Source: Curtobacterium luteum
GTDB taxonomy: Bacteria > Actinomycetota > Actinomycetes > Actinomycetales > Microbacteriaceae
Direction: 5' to 3'
Length of the DNA stretch: 64,000 nt
Assembly (NCBI RefSeq): GCF_014646995.1
Contig: NZ_BMOI01000008.1
Span: forward strand, 1-64,000
Position numbers and translations under genes: made by a program. Positions 8,839 to 17,133 of this stretch are shown piece after piece; position 1 is the stretch's first letter; each line of letters begins with the position of its first letter. The notes beneath the pieces are model-generated. The model saw nothing but the letters and a program-made list of their open reading frames with translations. It did no database searches and had not been told where the DNA came from.

Positions 8839-10968
8839 CTATGCCGCGACCGGCGCGCGCTGCCCGACCGTCTCGGCCGCGACCGTTGCCTCGCTGGCGG
8901 CCGCCGCCTCGTCCACGGGACGACGCCGCACCCACTTCTTCAGCCCGACGAGCACGAGCGCCGAGACGATCGTGCCGGCGAGCAGCGCGACGACGAACAT
9001 CCCGATGTTCCCGATGGCGAAGAAGACGAAGATCCCACCGTGCGGGGCTCGCGAGGTCACACCGGCGGCCATCGAGATCGCACCCGTGACCGCGGCGCCG
9101 ACCATCGACGCCGGGATGACCCGCAGCGGGTCAGCGGCGGCGAACGGGATCGCTCCCTCCGAGATGAACGACGCACCGAGGAGCCACGCGGCCTTGCCGT
9201 TCTCGCGCTCCGGCTTCGTGAAGCCCTTGCGGTAGAGCACGGTCGAGGCGAGCGCCAGGGCCAGCGGCGGGACCATGCCCGCGGCCATCACGGCGGCCAT
9301 GATCTCGAACGGGACGACGTTGGTGGCCGAACCCGCACCGAGGCCTGCGACGGCGAACGCGTACGCCACCTTGTTCACCGGGCCACCGAGGTCGAACGCC
9401 ATCATCAGGCCGAGGATGATGCCGAGGAGGATCGCCGAGGCACCGGACAGCGAGTTCAGCCACGCGGTGAGCTGCGTCATGACCCAGGCGATCGGACCAC
9501 CGAGCACGAGGAGCATGAGGCCGGACGCGATGATCGACGCGAACAGCGGGATGATCACGACGGGCATGAGGCCGCGCAGCCAGCGCCAGGTCGGGATGCG
9601 CCCGATCCAGTAGGCCGCACCGCCGGCGATGAGGCCGCCGACGAGACCACCGAGGAAGCCGGCGTTCATGAAGACGGCGATCGACCCGGCGACGAAGCCC
9701 GGCGCGATGCCCGGACGGTCGGCGATGGCGTACGCGATGTACCCGGCGAGTGCTGCGACGAGGAAGCCGAGCGAGACGCCACCGATCTGGAACGCGGCCG
9801 CTCCGAGGTAGTACCCGAGGCCCTCCGGCGGGAGGTTGAGCAGCGTGTAGTTCGTGAGCGTGTAGACGGCGTTGTTCTGGCCCGAGTCGCCGTGCGGCAG
9901 CGCGATCGCGTAGCCCGACAGCAGGAACCCGAGCGCGATGAGGAGACCGCCGCCCGCGACGAACGGGATCATGTAGCTGACGCCGGTGAGGAGCCAGCGC
10001 TTGAGGGCCTGCCCGAAGTGCTCGTCCGACTTCGTGGACTCGGAGGTGGTCACGCCGCCCTGGACGCGTGCGGCGTTCGGGTCGTCCGCGGCGCGGAGTG
10101 CCTCGGCGATCATCTTGTCGGGCTCGTCGACGCCGCGCTTGACCGGTCCGGAGACGAGCGGCTTGCCCGCGAAGCGCCCGCGATCGCGGACGTCGACGTC
10201 CACCGCGAACACGACGGCGTCGGCCCGGGCGATGAGCGCCGGGTCGAGCGGTTCGACCTGCGAGGAGCCCTGGGTCTCGACGTGCATCTCGGCGCCGGCC
10301 CGCTGGGCCGCGGCGACGAGGGCGTCCGCGGCCATGTAGGTGTGCGCGATCCCGGTCGGGCAGGCGGTGACACCCACGATGACCTTGCGAGCACCCGCTG
10401 TGGCGGACTTCGTGGTCGCGTCACCGGACGCGGCCTGCGTCGACGGGGCTGCGGCCGGCCTGGAGGCATTGCTCGCGGAGCCGACGCCGGCTGCGGCGAC
10501 CTCGCCGCCCACTTCGCGCTGCACGAGGTCGACGACGTCCTCGGGCGTTGCCGCGGCACGGAGCGCCGCGGTGAAGTCCTCGCGGATGAGCGCCCGGGCG
10601 AGCGTCGACAGCACCGTCAGGTGGTCCTTGTCGGCGCCCTCGGGCACGGCGATCATGAAGACGACGTCGGCGTCGCCGTCCGGGGCGCCGAACGGCACCT
10701 TCCGGGCGAGGCGGGAGAACGCGAGGGTCGGGCTCGACACCGAGGCCGACCGGGCGTGCGGGATCGCGATGCCGCCGGGGACGCCGGTGCCGACACTGGC
10801 CTCGCGCTTGATGGCGTCCTCGGCGAGGGCGGCTCCGTCGGCCGCGCGGCCGGTGGCGGCGACGCGGTCGGCGAGGACGCGGATGACGTCGCTCGACGTG
10901 GCGCCGAGGTCCTCGTCGAGGCCGACGAGCTCAGCGCTGATGAGGCGCTGCGTCGTGTCTGCGGACAT
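8839..10968 (-). CDS. fruA: Fructose PTS transporter, fused IIA-IIB-IIC
   Basis: A 709-residue protein with three PTS modules in order. IIA has the phospho-His in GIAIPHAR (His71). IIB has the phospho-Cys in VTACPTGIAHT (Cys203). The membrane IIC channel runs from about residue 320 with repeated Gly-rich helices. An Ala/Ser-rich linker joins IIA and IIB. It imports fructose as fructose 1-phosphate, the substrate of the adjacent FruK. It lacks HPr, which must be supplied elsewhere. Start ATG 10968 has a strong AAGGAG 6 nt upstream. It is third in the regulator-fruK-fruA operon. Confidence 0.95.
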   Translation of the reverse strand: MSADTTQRLISAELVGLDEDLGATSSDVIRVLADRVAATGRAADGAALAEDAIKREASVGTGVPGGIAIPHARSASVSSPTLAFSRLARKVPFGAPDGDADVVFMIAVPEGADKDHLTVLSTLARALIREDFTAALRAAATPEDVVDLVQREVGGEVAAAGVGSASNASRPAAAPSTQAASGDATTKSATAGARKVIVGVTACPTGIAHTYMAADALVAAAQRAGAEMHVETQGSSQVEPLDPALIARADAVVFAVDVDVRDRGRFAGKPLVSGPVKRGVDEPDKMIAEALRAADDPNAARVQGGVTTSESTKSDEHFGQALKRWLLTGVSYMIPFVAGGGLLIALGFLLSGYAIALPHGDSGQNNAVYTLTNYTLLNLPPEGLGYYLGAAAFQIGGVSLGFLVAALAGYIAYAIADRPGIAPGFVAGSIAVFMNAGFLGGLVGGLIAGGAAYWIGRIPTWRWLRGLMPVVIIPLFASIIASGLMLLVLGGPIAWVMTQLTAWLNSLSGASAILLGIILGLMMAFDLGGPVNKVAYAFAVAGLGAGSATNVVPFEIMAAVMAAGMVPPLALALASTVLYRKGFTKPERENGKAAWLLGASFISEGAIPFAAADPLRVIPASMVGAAVTGAISMAAGVTSRAPHGGIFVFFAIGNIGMFVVALLAGTIVSALVLVGLKKWVRRRPVDEAAAASEATVAAETVGQRAPVAA

Positions 10969-11061
10969 GGGTTGCTCCTTTGCAGTGGCGCCGGGGGCGC
11001 GGGCCGTGCTGGTTCTCTGGTGAGTGGGGGTGGTGTTCGGGTCGGGGTTCGTGCGTGGGGG

Positions 11062-12129
11062 TCAGACCGGTTCCGGCGTCGGTTCCGGTGCCGTTCCCGG
11101 GGTCGCGGCGGACATCGTCGCGGGCCGGAGGATGCGGACCTCGACGGCCGAGGGGTCGGTGTGGTCGAGGGCGGGGACGTCACTGCCCGGGAGGGCTGCG
11201 GCTGCCGCTCCGGTCGCGACGGCCTGGGCGAGACGCTCCTCCGGGCGAGCTCCGGCAACCTCGGCGAGCAGGTAACCGGCGAGGGAGGAGTCTCCCGCGC
11301 CGACGGTCGAGCGGGCGACGATGCGCGGGGCTGCGGCCGCGAAGGACCCCTCCGGGCCGACGAGGACGGCGCCGGCGCTGCCGAGGGTGAGCAGGACCGA
11401 GTCCACACCCCGCGACCGGAGTCGATCGGCTGCCGCGGCGGCTGCATCGAGGTCGCGCTCGTACTCGTCGGGATCGCCGCCGACGACCTCGGCGAGTTCC
11501 TCGGCGTTCGGCTTCACGAGGTCGATCCGCTCGCCGGACTGCAGGAGCGCGGTGAACGGGACGCCCGACGAGTCGACCGCGATCCGGACGTCGTCGCCGT
11601 GTCGTGCGCGGACGGCCCGGACGAGCACGGCGAGGGCGTCGTCGGGCAGGCCGGGCGGCAACGAGCCGGCGAGGACGACCCAGCGGGCACCGGGTCCGGT
11701 CGGGGTCGGTCCGGCCGAGTCGGCCACGAGGGCGGCGAACTCGTCGAGCCGGCCGGCGAGCGAGGGGCCGGGCTCGTTGAGCTTCGTCGTGGTGCCGGTC
11801 GGTTCGGTGACCGTGACGTTGGAGCGCAGCGGCGCACCGATGGCCATGGCGGCGGTCGGGATGCCACGTGTGGCGAGGCCGAGCAGGACGGGGTCGAGCT
11901 CGTCCCCGGGCAGCACGGCGATCGTGTCACCACCGCTCGCGACGACGACGCGGGAGACGTTGACGCCCTTGCCGCCCGGCTCGGCGGTGCTCCGGGTCGC
12001 TCGCTGGACGGCGCCGCGCTGCAGCTCGCCCGCGAGCTCGATGGTGCGGTCCAGGCTCGGGTTCGGCGTGACCGTGACGATGCGCGTGCTCGGGCGCCCG
12101 CTGGTGCTGGTGTTCCGGTCGGTGCTCAT
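11062..12129 (-). CDS. fruK: 1-phosphofructokinase
   Basis: A 355-residue PfkB-family kinase that makes fructose 1,6-bisphosphate from the PTS product fructose 1-phosphate. It shows the N-terminal sugar-binding PGGKGVNVSRVVVASGG and the C-terminal VGAGDSSLAGYL with the catalytic Asp and anion hole. A Pro/Thr-rich tail of about 15 residues (PGTAPEPTPEPV) is unusual. Its ATG overlaps the upstream regulator stop (ATGA), so translation is probably coupled; a 93-bp gap then precedes fruA. Confidence 0.95.
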   Translation of the reverse strand: MSTDRNTSTSGRPSTRIVTVTPNPSLDRTIELAGELQRGAVQRATRSTAEPGGKGVNVSRVVVASGGDTIAVLPGDELDPVLLGLATRGIPTAAMAIGAPLRSNVTVTEPTGTTTKLNEPGPSLAGRLDEFAALVADSAGPTPTGPGARWVVLAGSLPPGLPDDALAVLVRAVRARHGDDVRIAVDSSGVPFTALLQSGERIDLVKPNAEELAEVVGGDPDEYERDLDAAAAAADRLRSRGVDSVLLTLGSAGAVLVGPEGSFAAAAPRIVARSTVGAGDSSLAGYLLAEVAGARPEERLAQAVATGAAAAALPGSDVPALDHTDPSAVEVRILRPATMSAATPGTAPEPTPEPV

Positions 12130-12914
12130 GCGACGACCACCTCGACGTCGGCTTCGGCGAGCGCTCCGGCGAGGTCCGCCGGAGGCTCCTGGTCGGTGAC
12201 GACGGTGTCCACCTCGTCGAGTCGGGCGAAGCGCATGAGCGCCTCGACCCCGTGCTTCGCGGCGTCCGCCAGCACGACGCTCCGCCGCGCTGCGAGGACG
12301 TACGCCGCCTTCACCGCGGCCTCGTACTCGTCCGGCGTGCTCAGGCCGAAGCCGGCGGACAGTCCGTTGGTCCCCACGAAGGCGATGTCGGGGCGGAGGG
12401 CACCGATCTGCTCGACCGTGGCCGTTCCGACCGCGGCACTCGTCACGCCGCGGACACGTCCACCGAGCAGGTGGAGCTCCACGTGCTCGCTGTGCTGCAG
12501 CGCGGACGCGATGGGCACGGAGTTCGTGATGACCGTCAGCGTGGTGCCGGCGGTCGCGGGCTCCCAGCGGGCGAGCTCGGCGGCGACGGCTGCGCAGGTG
12601 GTGCCGGCGTCGAGGGCGATCGAGCCGGTGAAGGTCGGCGGGACGAGGCGCATGGCCGCCCGGGCGATCGCGCTCTTGGCGGTCCCGTGCTGGCCCTCCC
12701 GCTCGGCGACGCTCAGCTCGACGACGCTCGACCGGCCGACGGGGACCGCTCCCCCGTGCACGCGGCGCAGGACGCCGGCGGACTCGAGGGCGTCCAGGTC
12801 ACGTCGCACGGTCTCGGTGGTGACGTCGAAGTGCTCGGCCAGCTCGGCGACGGACACCCGGCCTGCCGACTGCAGCGAGGCGGCGATGGCGTCGTGCCGC
12901 TCGGTTGCGTACAT
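12126..12914 (-). CDS. DeoR/GlpR family regulator of the fructose operon
   Basis: A 262-residue regulator. The N-terminal DeoR helix-turn-helix (RVSVAELAEHFDVTTETVRRDL, about residues 17-38) is followed by a DeoRC sensor domain with the DAGTTCAAVA sugar-phosphate pocket motif and VVLADAAKHG. As first gene of the operon it probably represses fruK-fruA and itself until fructose 1-phosphate accumulates (established for related FruR proteins). ATG 12914 follows AAGGAG by 7 nt. Candidate promoter and operators lie just upstream. Confidence 0.92.
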   Translation of the reverse strand: MYATERHDAIAASLQSAGRVSVAELAEHFDVTTETVRRDLDALESAGVLRRVHGGAVPVGRSSVVELSVAEREGQHGTAKSAIARAAMRLVPPTFTGSIALDAGTTCAAVAAELARWEPATAGTTLTVITNSVPIASALQHSEHVELHLLGGRVRGVTSAAVGTATVEQIGALRPDIAFVGTNGLSAGFGLSTPDEYEAAVKAAYVLAARRSVVLADAAKHGVEALMRFARLDEVDTVVTDQEPPADLAGALAEADVEVVVA

Positions 12915-12947
12915 GCCCGAACTCCTTCGTTCCCGTGGGTTTCGAGC

Positions 12948-12994
12948 ACTGTACGCCGCAAAGCCACACGTTCGCAACCGTTTCGTGCCGAAAC
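12948..12994 (-). promoter_or_regulatory. Candidate promoter and operator of the fructose operon
   Basis: On the minus strand TTGCGA (12972-12977) and TACAGT (12948-12953) form a -35/-10 pair with an 18-nt spacer. Immediately upstream, GTTTCG-TGC-CGAAAC (12980-12994) is a perfect 6-bp inverted repeat, and a second CGAAAC half-site lies just downstream of the -10 (near 12940). The arrangement suits repression by the DeoR-type protein encoded next. Confidence 0.5.
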
Positions 12995-13181
12995 CAACAC
13001 GGAAGCAGGAGCCGGACTCGCCGCTTCGGGTCACGACGCCCTGCTCAAGGGTGTCGAGCGGTCACGAGGTGTCGCTCGCGTGGACGCAGAGCGACGATTC
13101 GTGACCGGCCGGACGGCGGGTGCGGGGAGCCGCGACCACCGGCAGCAGCAGGCGCGGCGGTGCCGTCCCCGCGGCCGCGCC

Positions 13182-13309
13182 GGTCGCACGACGTGCCGTC
13201 CGACGATCGCGCTGGTCGCACGACATGCCGTCCCGCCATCGCGCTGGTCGCACGACGTGCCGTCCCGCCATCGCGTTGGTCGCACGACATGCCGTCCCGC
13301 GCGGCCCAG
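13182..13309. repeat. Four tandem 32-bp units
   Basis: Units begin at 13182, 13214, 13246 and 13278. Each opens with GGTCGCACGAC[G/A]TGCCGTCC, containing the small palindrome GTCG-CA-CGAC, then a more variable part ending in ATCGCG[C/T]T except in the last copy. The spacing is strictly 32 bp. A related GGTCGCACGAC occurs near 8666. No associated cas genes or protein use. Confidence 0.85.
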
Positions 13310-13472
13310 GCCGACACGTCCTGCGAACGACCAGGGTCGTCGCCGGTGGCCGCGCACGTCGCCCGAGGCCGGTCTCCGCCGAGCTCCGCACGTGCGAACG
13401 CCTCGCAGAGCTCCACACACGCGAACGCCCAGCCCTGCGACCAGCAGGACGGGGCGTTCGACCGCGCAGCCG

Positions 13473-14432
13473 CTACCCCTTCACGGCCCCCGCGGTCATC
13501 CCGCTGACGAGCCGCCGCTGCACGATGAGGAAGAACACGACGACCGGGATCGAGAACAGCACCGACGCAGCCATGAGCCCGCCGAAGTCCGTCCCCTTGT
13601 TCGTCGAGAACCCGGCGAGCCACACCGGCAGCGTGTACATCCCCTGGTCCTTGAGCATCACGTACGCGGTCAGGTAGTCGTTCCACGCCGCGATGAAGGC
13701 GAACACGCTCGTCGCGATGACCCCCGGCATCACGAGCGGGAACAGCACGCTCCACAGGATCCGGAGCGTCCCCGCTCCGTCGACCTTCGCCGCCTCCTCG
13801 ATCTCGACCGGCACCGCGACGAAGAACCCGCGCATGACCCAGATCGAGAAGGGCAGGACGCTCGCCACGTACGCGAGGATCAGCCCGAGGTAGCTGTTCA
13901 GCAGCCCGAGCGACTGGAACGACAGGAAGAGCGGGATCAGCAGCGCACCCGAGGGGATCATCTGCACGAACAGGATCGCGACGAGGATCGCCCGACGCCC
14001 GCGGAAGCGGAACCGCGACAGGGCAGCCGACGCGAGGAACCCGACGACGATCGACAGCAGCACCGCGGCCACGACGACGATCGCCGAGTTCCGCAGGTAC
14101 ACCAGGAACCCGTCCTGCGTCAGCGCCCGCGTGAAGTTCTCGAGCGTCGGGCGCAGCGGCAGCCAGATCGGCGTCAGTGTGGTCACCTCGTCCGCGGGCT
14201 TGAACGCGGTGTTCACCATCCAGTAGATCGGGAACACCCACACCAGGCAGAACACCACGGCGATGGTGTTCGCCACCACGCGCGGCTTGCGGCGGCGCGG
14301 ACGGCCGGCAGTGGTCGGACCGGTGGACCGAGGCGCACCGGGTAGCCCTGCCACGTCGGGATGTGCGGCGGGGCTGGTCGCACCGGTCGCCGCGGTCGGC
14401 GCGCCCGTCCCGGGGGTCGATGTCGTCGTCAC
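13473..14432 (-). CDS. Carbohydrate ABC transporter permease (MalG type)
   Basis: A 319-residue inner-membrane permease with six predicted helices. The EAA coupling loop reads EIEEAAKVDGAGTLRILW near residue 212, typical of CUT1 sugar importers. The first 40 residues are a Thr/Gly/Pro-rich cytoplasmic lead. GTG 14432 overlaps the previous stop (GTGA) and has GGAGG 7 nt upstream. It is the last gene of the binding protein-permease-permease operon. No ATPase gene is adjacent, so a shared MsiK/UgpC-type ATPase elsewhere is expected. Confidence 0.92.
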   Translation of the reverse strand: MTTTSTPGTGAPTAATGATSPAAHPDVAGLPGAPRSTGPTTAGRPRRRKPRVVANTIAVVFCLVWVFPIYWMVNTAFKPADEVTTLTPIWLPLRPTLENFTRALTQDGFLVYLRNSAIVVVAAVLLSIVVGFLASAALSRFRFRGRRAILVAILFVQMIPSGALLIPLFLSFQSLGLLNSYLGLILAYVASVLPFSIWVMRGFFVAVPVEIEEAAKVDGAGTLRILWSVLFPLVMPGVIATSVFAFIAAWNDYLTAYVMLKDQGMYTLPVWLAGFSTNKGTDFGGLMAASVLFSIPVVVFFLIVQRRLVSGMTAGAVKG

Positions 14433-15496
14433 AGGTCGTCCTCCCCACTGCGGACGAGCCGCCGGATGTAGTAGCTCGTGAGCACACCGAGGATCAGCGT
14501 CGAGATGACGGCGATCGCGGCGCCCTGCCCGTACGCGTTCGACACGAAGGACTTCACGAAGGTCCAGATGCCGAGCGTGAGGGTCGTGTCCTCCGGTCCA
14601 CCCTTCGTGAGGAGCCAGATCTGGTTGAAGACGTTGAAGTCCCAGATCACCGAGAGGATTGTCACGAGCAGCAGCGTCGGCACGAGGGCCGGCAGCGTGA
14701 TCGCCCGGTACATCGCCCACGCCGATGCCCCGTCGAGCGCGCCGGCCTCGTAGTACTCCGGCGCGATCTGCGACTGCGCGGCGTAGAGCGTCAGGGCGAC
14801 GAACGGCACCGCCTGCCAGATCACGAGCGAGAGCACGATGGCGAGCGACTGCCCTGGTGTCGAGGCCCAGTTGTCCTGCGTGTGGTCCCCGAACACCCCC
14901 AACTGCGTGATCATCCAGTTGAGCACGCCGTAGAACGGCTGGAAGAGCCACTGCCACACCAGGCTCGACGCCACGTTCGGCATCGCCCAGGCCAGCACGA
15001 GCACGACGCTGACGACGGTCCGCATGACGACACCGAGCCGCGTGAGCAGCTGCGACACCGCCATGCCGATGCCGATGGTGCCGACGACCATCGCCCCGGT
15101 GACGAGCACGGTCCGGAGGATGACCGGCCAGAAGCTCGCGTCGGTGAGGACGTTCGTGTAGTTCGCGAGCCCTGCGAAGCCCGCCTGTCCCGTGAAGATC
15201 GCACGGAGCCCGTAGTCCTGGAAGGAGATCACGAGCAGCCGCACGAGCGGGTACACGACCAGGGCGAGCAGCAGGATCGCCGCCGGCGCCAGCAGGAAGA
15301 GTGGCGCTCGCGACGCCGTCAGCGATCGCCGACCGCCACCGGTGCCACCCGCCGAACCGGCACCCGACGGGCCGGCCCCGACCGGACGGCCACGATCCCG
15401 GTCCCGACCCCGTCCCCGACCCCGACCCCGACCGTCACGCCGGGTGTCCGGCCCGGCCGCAGCCGGACCGGACACCCGCTCTGCAGTGGACGTCAT
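14429..15496 (-). CDS. Carbohydrate ABC transporter permease (MalF type)
   Basis: A 355-residue sugar permease with membrane domain from about residue 70 and an EAA loop reading YYEAGALDGASAWAMYRAITLP. The first 60 residues are low complexity (alternating Gly-Arg and Asp-Arg, then Gly/Ser/Pro) and hold an inverted repeat with 11-bp arms (15441-15451 and 15468-15478) that would fold the start of the mRNA. Its ATG lies only 3 bp after the binding-protein stop. Pairs with the downstream MalG-type permease. Confidence 0.92.
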   Translation of the reverse strand: MTSTAERVSGPAAAGPDTRRDGRGRGRGRGRDRDRGRPVGAGPSGAGSAGGTGGGRRSLTASRAPLFLLAPAAILLLALVVYPLVRLLVISFQDYGLRAIFTGQAGFAGLANYTNVLTDASFWPVILRTVLVTGAMVVGTIGIGMAVSQLLTRLGVVMRTVVSVVLVLAWAMPNVASSLVWQWLFQPFYGVLNWMITQLGVFGDHTQDNWASTPGQSLAIVLSLVIWQAVPFVALTLYAAQSQIAPEYYEAGALDGASAWAMYRAITLPALVPTLLLVTILSVIWDFNVFNQIWLLTKGGPEDTTLTLGIWTFVKSFVSNAYGQGAAIAVISTLILGVLTSYYIRRLVRSGEDDL

Positions 15497-15499
15497 CGA

Positions 15500-16825
15500 C
15501 TACTGCTGCGCGTTCAGCGCCGACGTGAGGTGCTCAGAGAAGCCCTCGGCGGCGTCCTGTGGGGACTTCCGGCCGGTCGCGACGTCCGCGAACATCGTCT
15601 GGAAGCTCGAGTCGCCCTCGATCGTCGCCCATCCCGGGGTCGCCGGGGTCGGGCGGCTCGTCGAGGCCGCCTCGAAGTACGGCTTGTGGAGCTCGTCCAC
15701 GTCGCCGGCCACCGCGTCGAGCAGCTGCGTCGAGTTGGGCTCCCACCCGTCGACGCCGAACACCTGGTCCTGCTGGAACTCCTTCGAGGTGAGGATCTTC
15801 GTGTAGTACAGCGCGAGTTCCTGGTTCTGCGACTTCGACGGGATGCCGAGGTCCGAGCCGCCGAGGAACACCGGTTGGGTCTTCCCCTCCGTCGCCGACG
15901 GCATGGGGAACGTGCCGATCTGGTCCTTCAGCTCGGGCTTGGCCGTGGTGATCGACCCGATCTCCCACGCCGACCCGAGGATCGCCGACGCGTTGCCCTG
16001 CGCGAAGACGTCGGACTCGGCGGGCTTGTCGGTGTTGATGTCCTGCGTCGACTTCGCCGAGTACGAGTTCTGGAAGTCCTTCCACGCGGTGAGGCCCTTG
16101 ACGGCGTCGGCGGAGTCGATCGCTCCGGTCCACTTGCCGCCCTTCTCGGTGGCGATCTGCCCACCGGCGTCCCACACCCACTGCAGGCCGCCGTACCAGT
16201 ACTGCCCGGGCATGTAGAAGGCCGAGAAGTCGGCCTGCGGGTTCTTCGCCTTCACCTTGTCCAGGTCGGCGGTGAGCTGGTCGTACGACGTCGGCACGTC
16301 GGTGACGCCGGCGTCCGCCCAGGTCTTCTTGTTGTAGATGACCGCGCGGTTGCCGGCGAAGAGCGGAGCGCCGTAGAGCTTGCCGTCGACCGTCGCCGGG
16401 CCCTCGAGCCCGGACAGCCAGGTCTGCCCGCCCTGCAGCTCCTTCTTGTACGGCGACAGGTCCATGAGGCCGCCGGTCGCCGCGTACACGGGGACCTGCG
16501 TGTTGCCGAGGTCGACGACGTCCGGCGCGTCCTGCTGCGCGAGCGCGGTCGTGAGCTTCGTCGTGATGCCGTCCCACTGCTGCAGCTGGAGCTTCACCTT
16601 GGCCCCGATGGCCTTCGTGAACTGCTGCGCAGCGACGTCGAGGATCTTCGGGCTGAGGTCGCCGTTCATGATCCAGACGGTGATGGTCTTGCCCTTGCCG
16701 TCGGGTGTGCCGATGGACTTCGTGCCTCCGTCGGAAGCGGCGTTGCTCCCGGCGGAGCACCCGGTGAGGGCGAGCGCGCCTGCGAGGGCGAGCGCACCGA
16801 GTGCGGCGAAACGCGTGCGTGTCAC
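15500..16825 (-). CDS. Sugar ABC transporter substrate-binding lipoprotein
   Basis: A 441-residue extracellular solute-binding protein family 1. The signal peptide ends in the lipobox LTGC near residue 22, followed by a Ser/Ala/Gly linker. The sequence has the two-lobed CUT1 pattern (TITVWIMNGD start of lobe one; aromatic-rich YMPGQYWYGGLQWVW; WEPNSTQ near the end). GTG 16825 has AAGGGAG 5-6 nt upstream. The shared motif at 16848-16871 with the ROK/hexosaminidase junction suggests the cargo is a GlcNAc- or chitin-derived oligosaccharide, which is inference. Confidence 0.92.
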   Translation of the reverse strand: MTRTRFAALGALALAGALALTGCSAGSNAASDGGTKSIGTPDGKGKTITVWIMNGDLSPKILDVAAQQFTKAIGAKVKLQLQQWDGITTKLTTALAQQDAPDVVDLGNTQVPVYAATGGLMDLSPYKKELQGGQTWLSGLEGPATVDGKLYGAPLFAGNRAVIYNKKTWADAGVTDVPTSYDQLTADLDKVKAKNPQADFSAFYMPGQYWYGGLQWVWDAGGQIATEKGGKWTGAIDSADAVKGLTAWKDFQNSYSAKSTQDINTDKPAESDVFAQGNASAILGSAWEIGSITTAKPELKDQIGTFPMPSATEGKTQPVFLGGSDLGIPSKSQNQELALYYTKILTSKEFQQDQVFGVDGWEPNSTQLLDAVAGDVDELHKPYFEAASTSRPTPATPGWATIEGDSSFQTMFADVATGRKSPQDAAEGFSEHLTSALNAQQ

Positions 16826-16844
16826 GTTGACTCCCTTGGTCCGA

Positions 16845-16871
16845 CCTTTATGAAAGGACGTTGCGTAATGG
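16845..16871 (-). promoter_or_regulatory. Operator region of the sugar ABC operon
   Basis: Contains the palindrome CCTTT-ATG-AAAGG (16845-16857) and, overlapping it, the 24-bp motif TTATGAAAG...CGTTG...AATGG (16848-16871) that matches the ROK/GH20 junction at 6895-6918 in 19 of 24 positions. It lies about 20 bp upstream of the binding-protein start. Confidence 0.5.
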
Positions 16872-17026
16872 CTAGTGAAGACCCATCACGCGGGGATGTC
16901 AACCACGAATCGCGACCCTGTGGACAGCCGCGATCCGCATGTTTCCGGGGGATCACGGATGTCGAACAGATGCGGCCGCGTCCTTGACGAACTGGTCATG
17001 ACCAGGCATCATCCGCATCCGCACGG

Positions 17027-17080
17027 CGAGACGGACGGGAGGCCCGTGGCGGAGTCGCCACGGGCCTCCCGTCCGTCTCG
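17027..17080. terminator. Perfect 25-bp inverted repeat (GACGGACGGGAGGC family)
   Basis: 17027-17051 is the exact complement of 17056-17080 with a 4-nt loop (GAGT). It lies downstream of the DUF2231 gene, on the minus strand. Its inner stem (CCCGTGGCG) is the same as in the element at 57964 but differs from those at 2619 and 8753. Confidence 0.8.
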
Positions 17081-17133
17081 GACGACGCGGGTCGACGGCT
17101 TCGTCACCGGACGAGCACGCCCGTCGACCAGGC

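Larger units (their letters stand above)
12915..13472. other. 558-bp intergenic region holding a repeat array, no gene
   Basis: The right part of the region upstream of the fructose operon carries no convincing open frame. It holds the fruR promoter side, a 4 x 32-bp tandem array (13182-13309) and GC-rich filler up to the stop codon of the ABC permease gene at 13473. Confidence 0.7.
16826..17133. other. Intergenic region of 308 bp
   Basis: Apart from the operator at 16845-16871 and the perfect hairpin at 17027-17080, I see no coding potential or further structure in this stretch. Confidence 0.6.

Noticed and set aside
8770..13104. A 1444-codon open frame opposite the fructose operon
   Set aside because: It lies antisense to fruA, fruK and the DeoR gene, all of which have intact motifs. 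Composition is that of a high-GC shadow frame.
13182..13309. Short regularly spaced repeats as a possible CRISPR array
   Set aside because: There are no unique spacers: the whole 32-bp unit is repeated. No cas genes are present.
13045..14487. Long open frame antisense and out of frame to the ABC permease, also running over the 32-bp array
   Set aside because: It is a GC-rich shadow: Arg/Ala/Gly-rich composition, no domain, and it overlaps a clear permease with proper start and ribosome-binding site.
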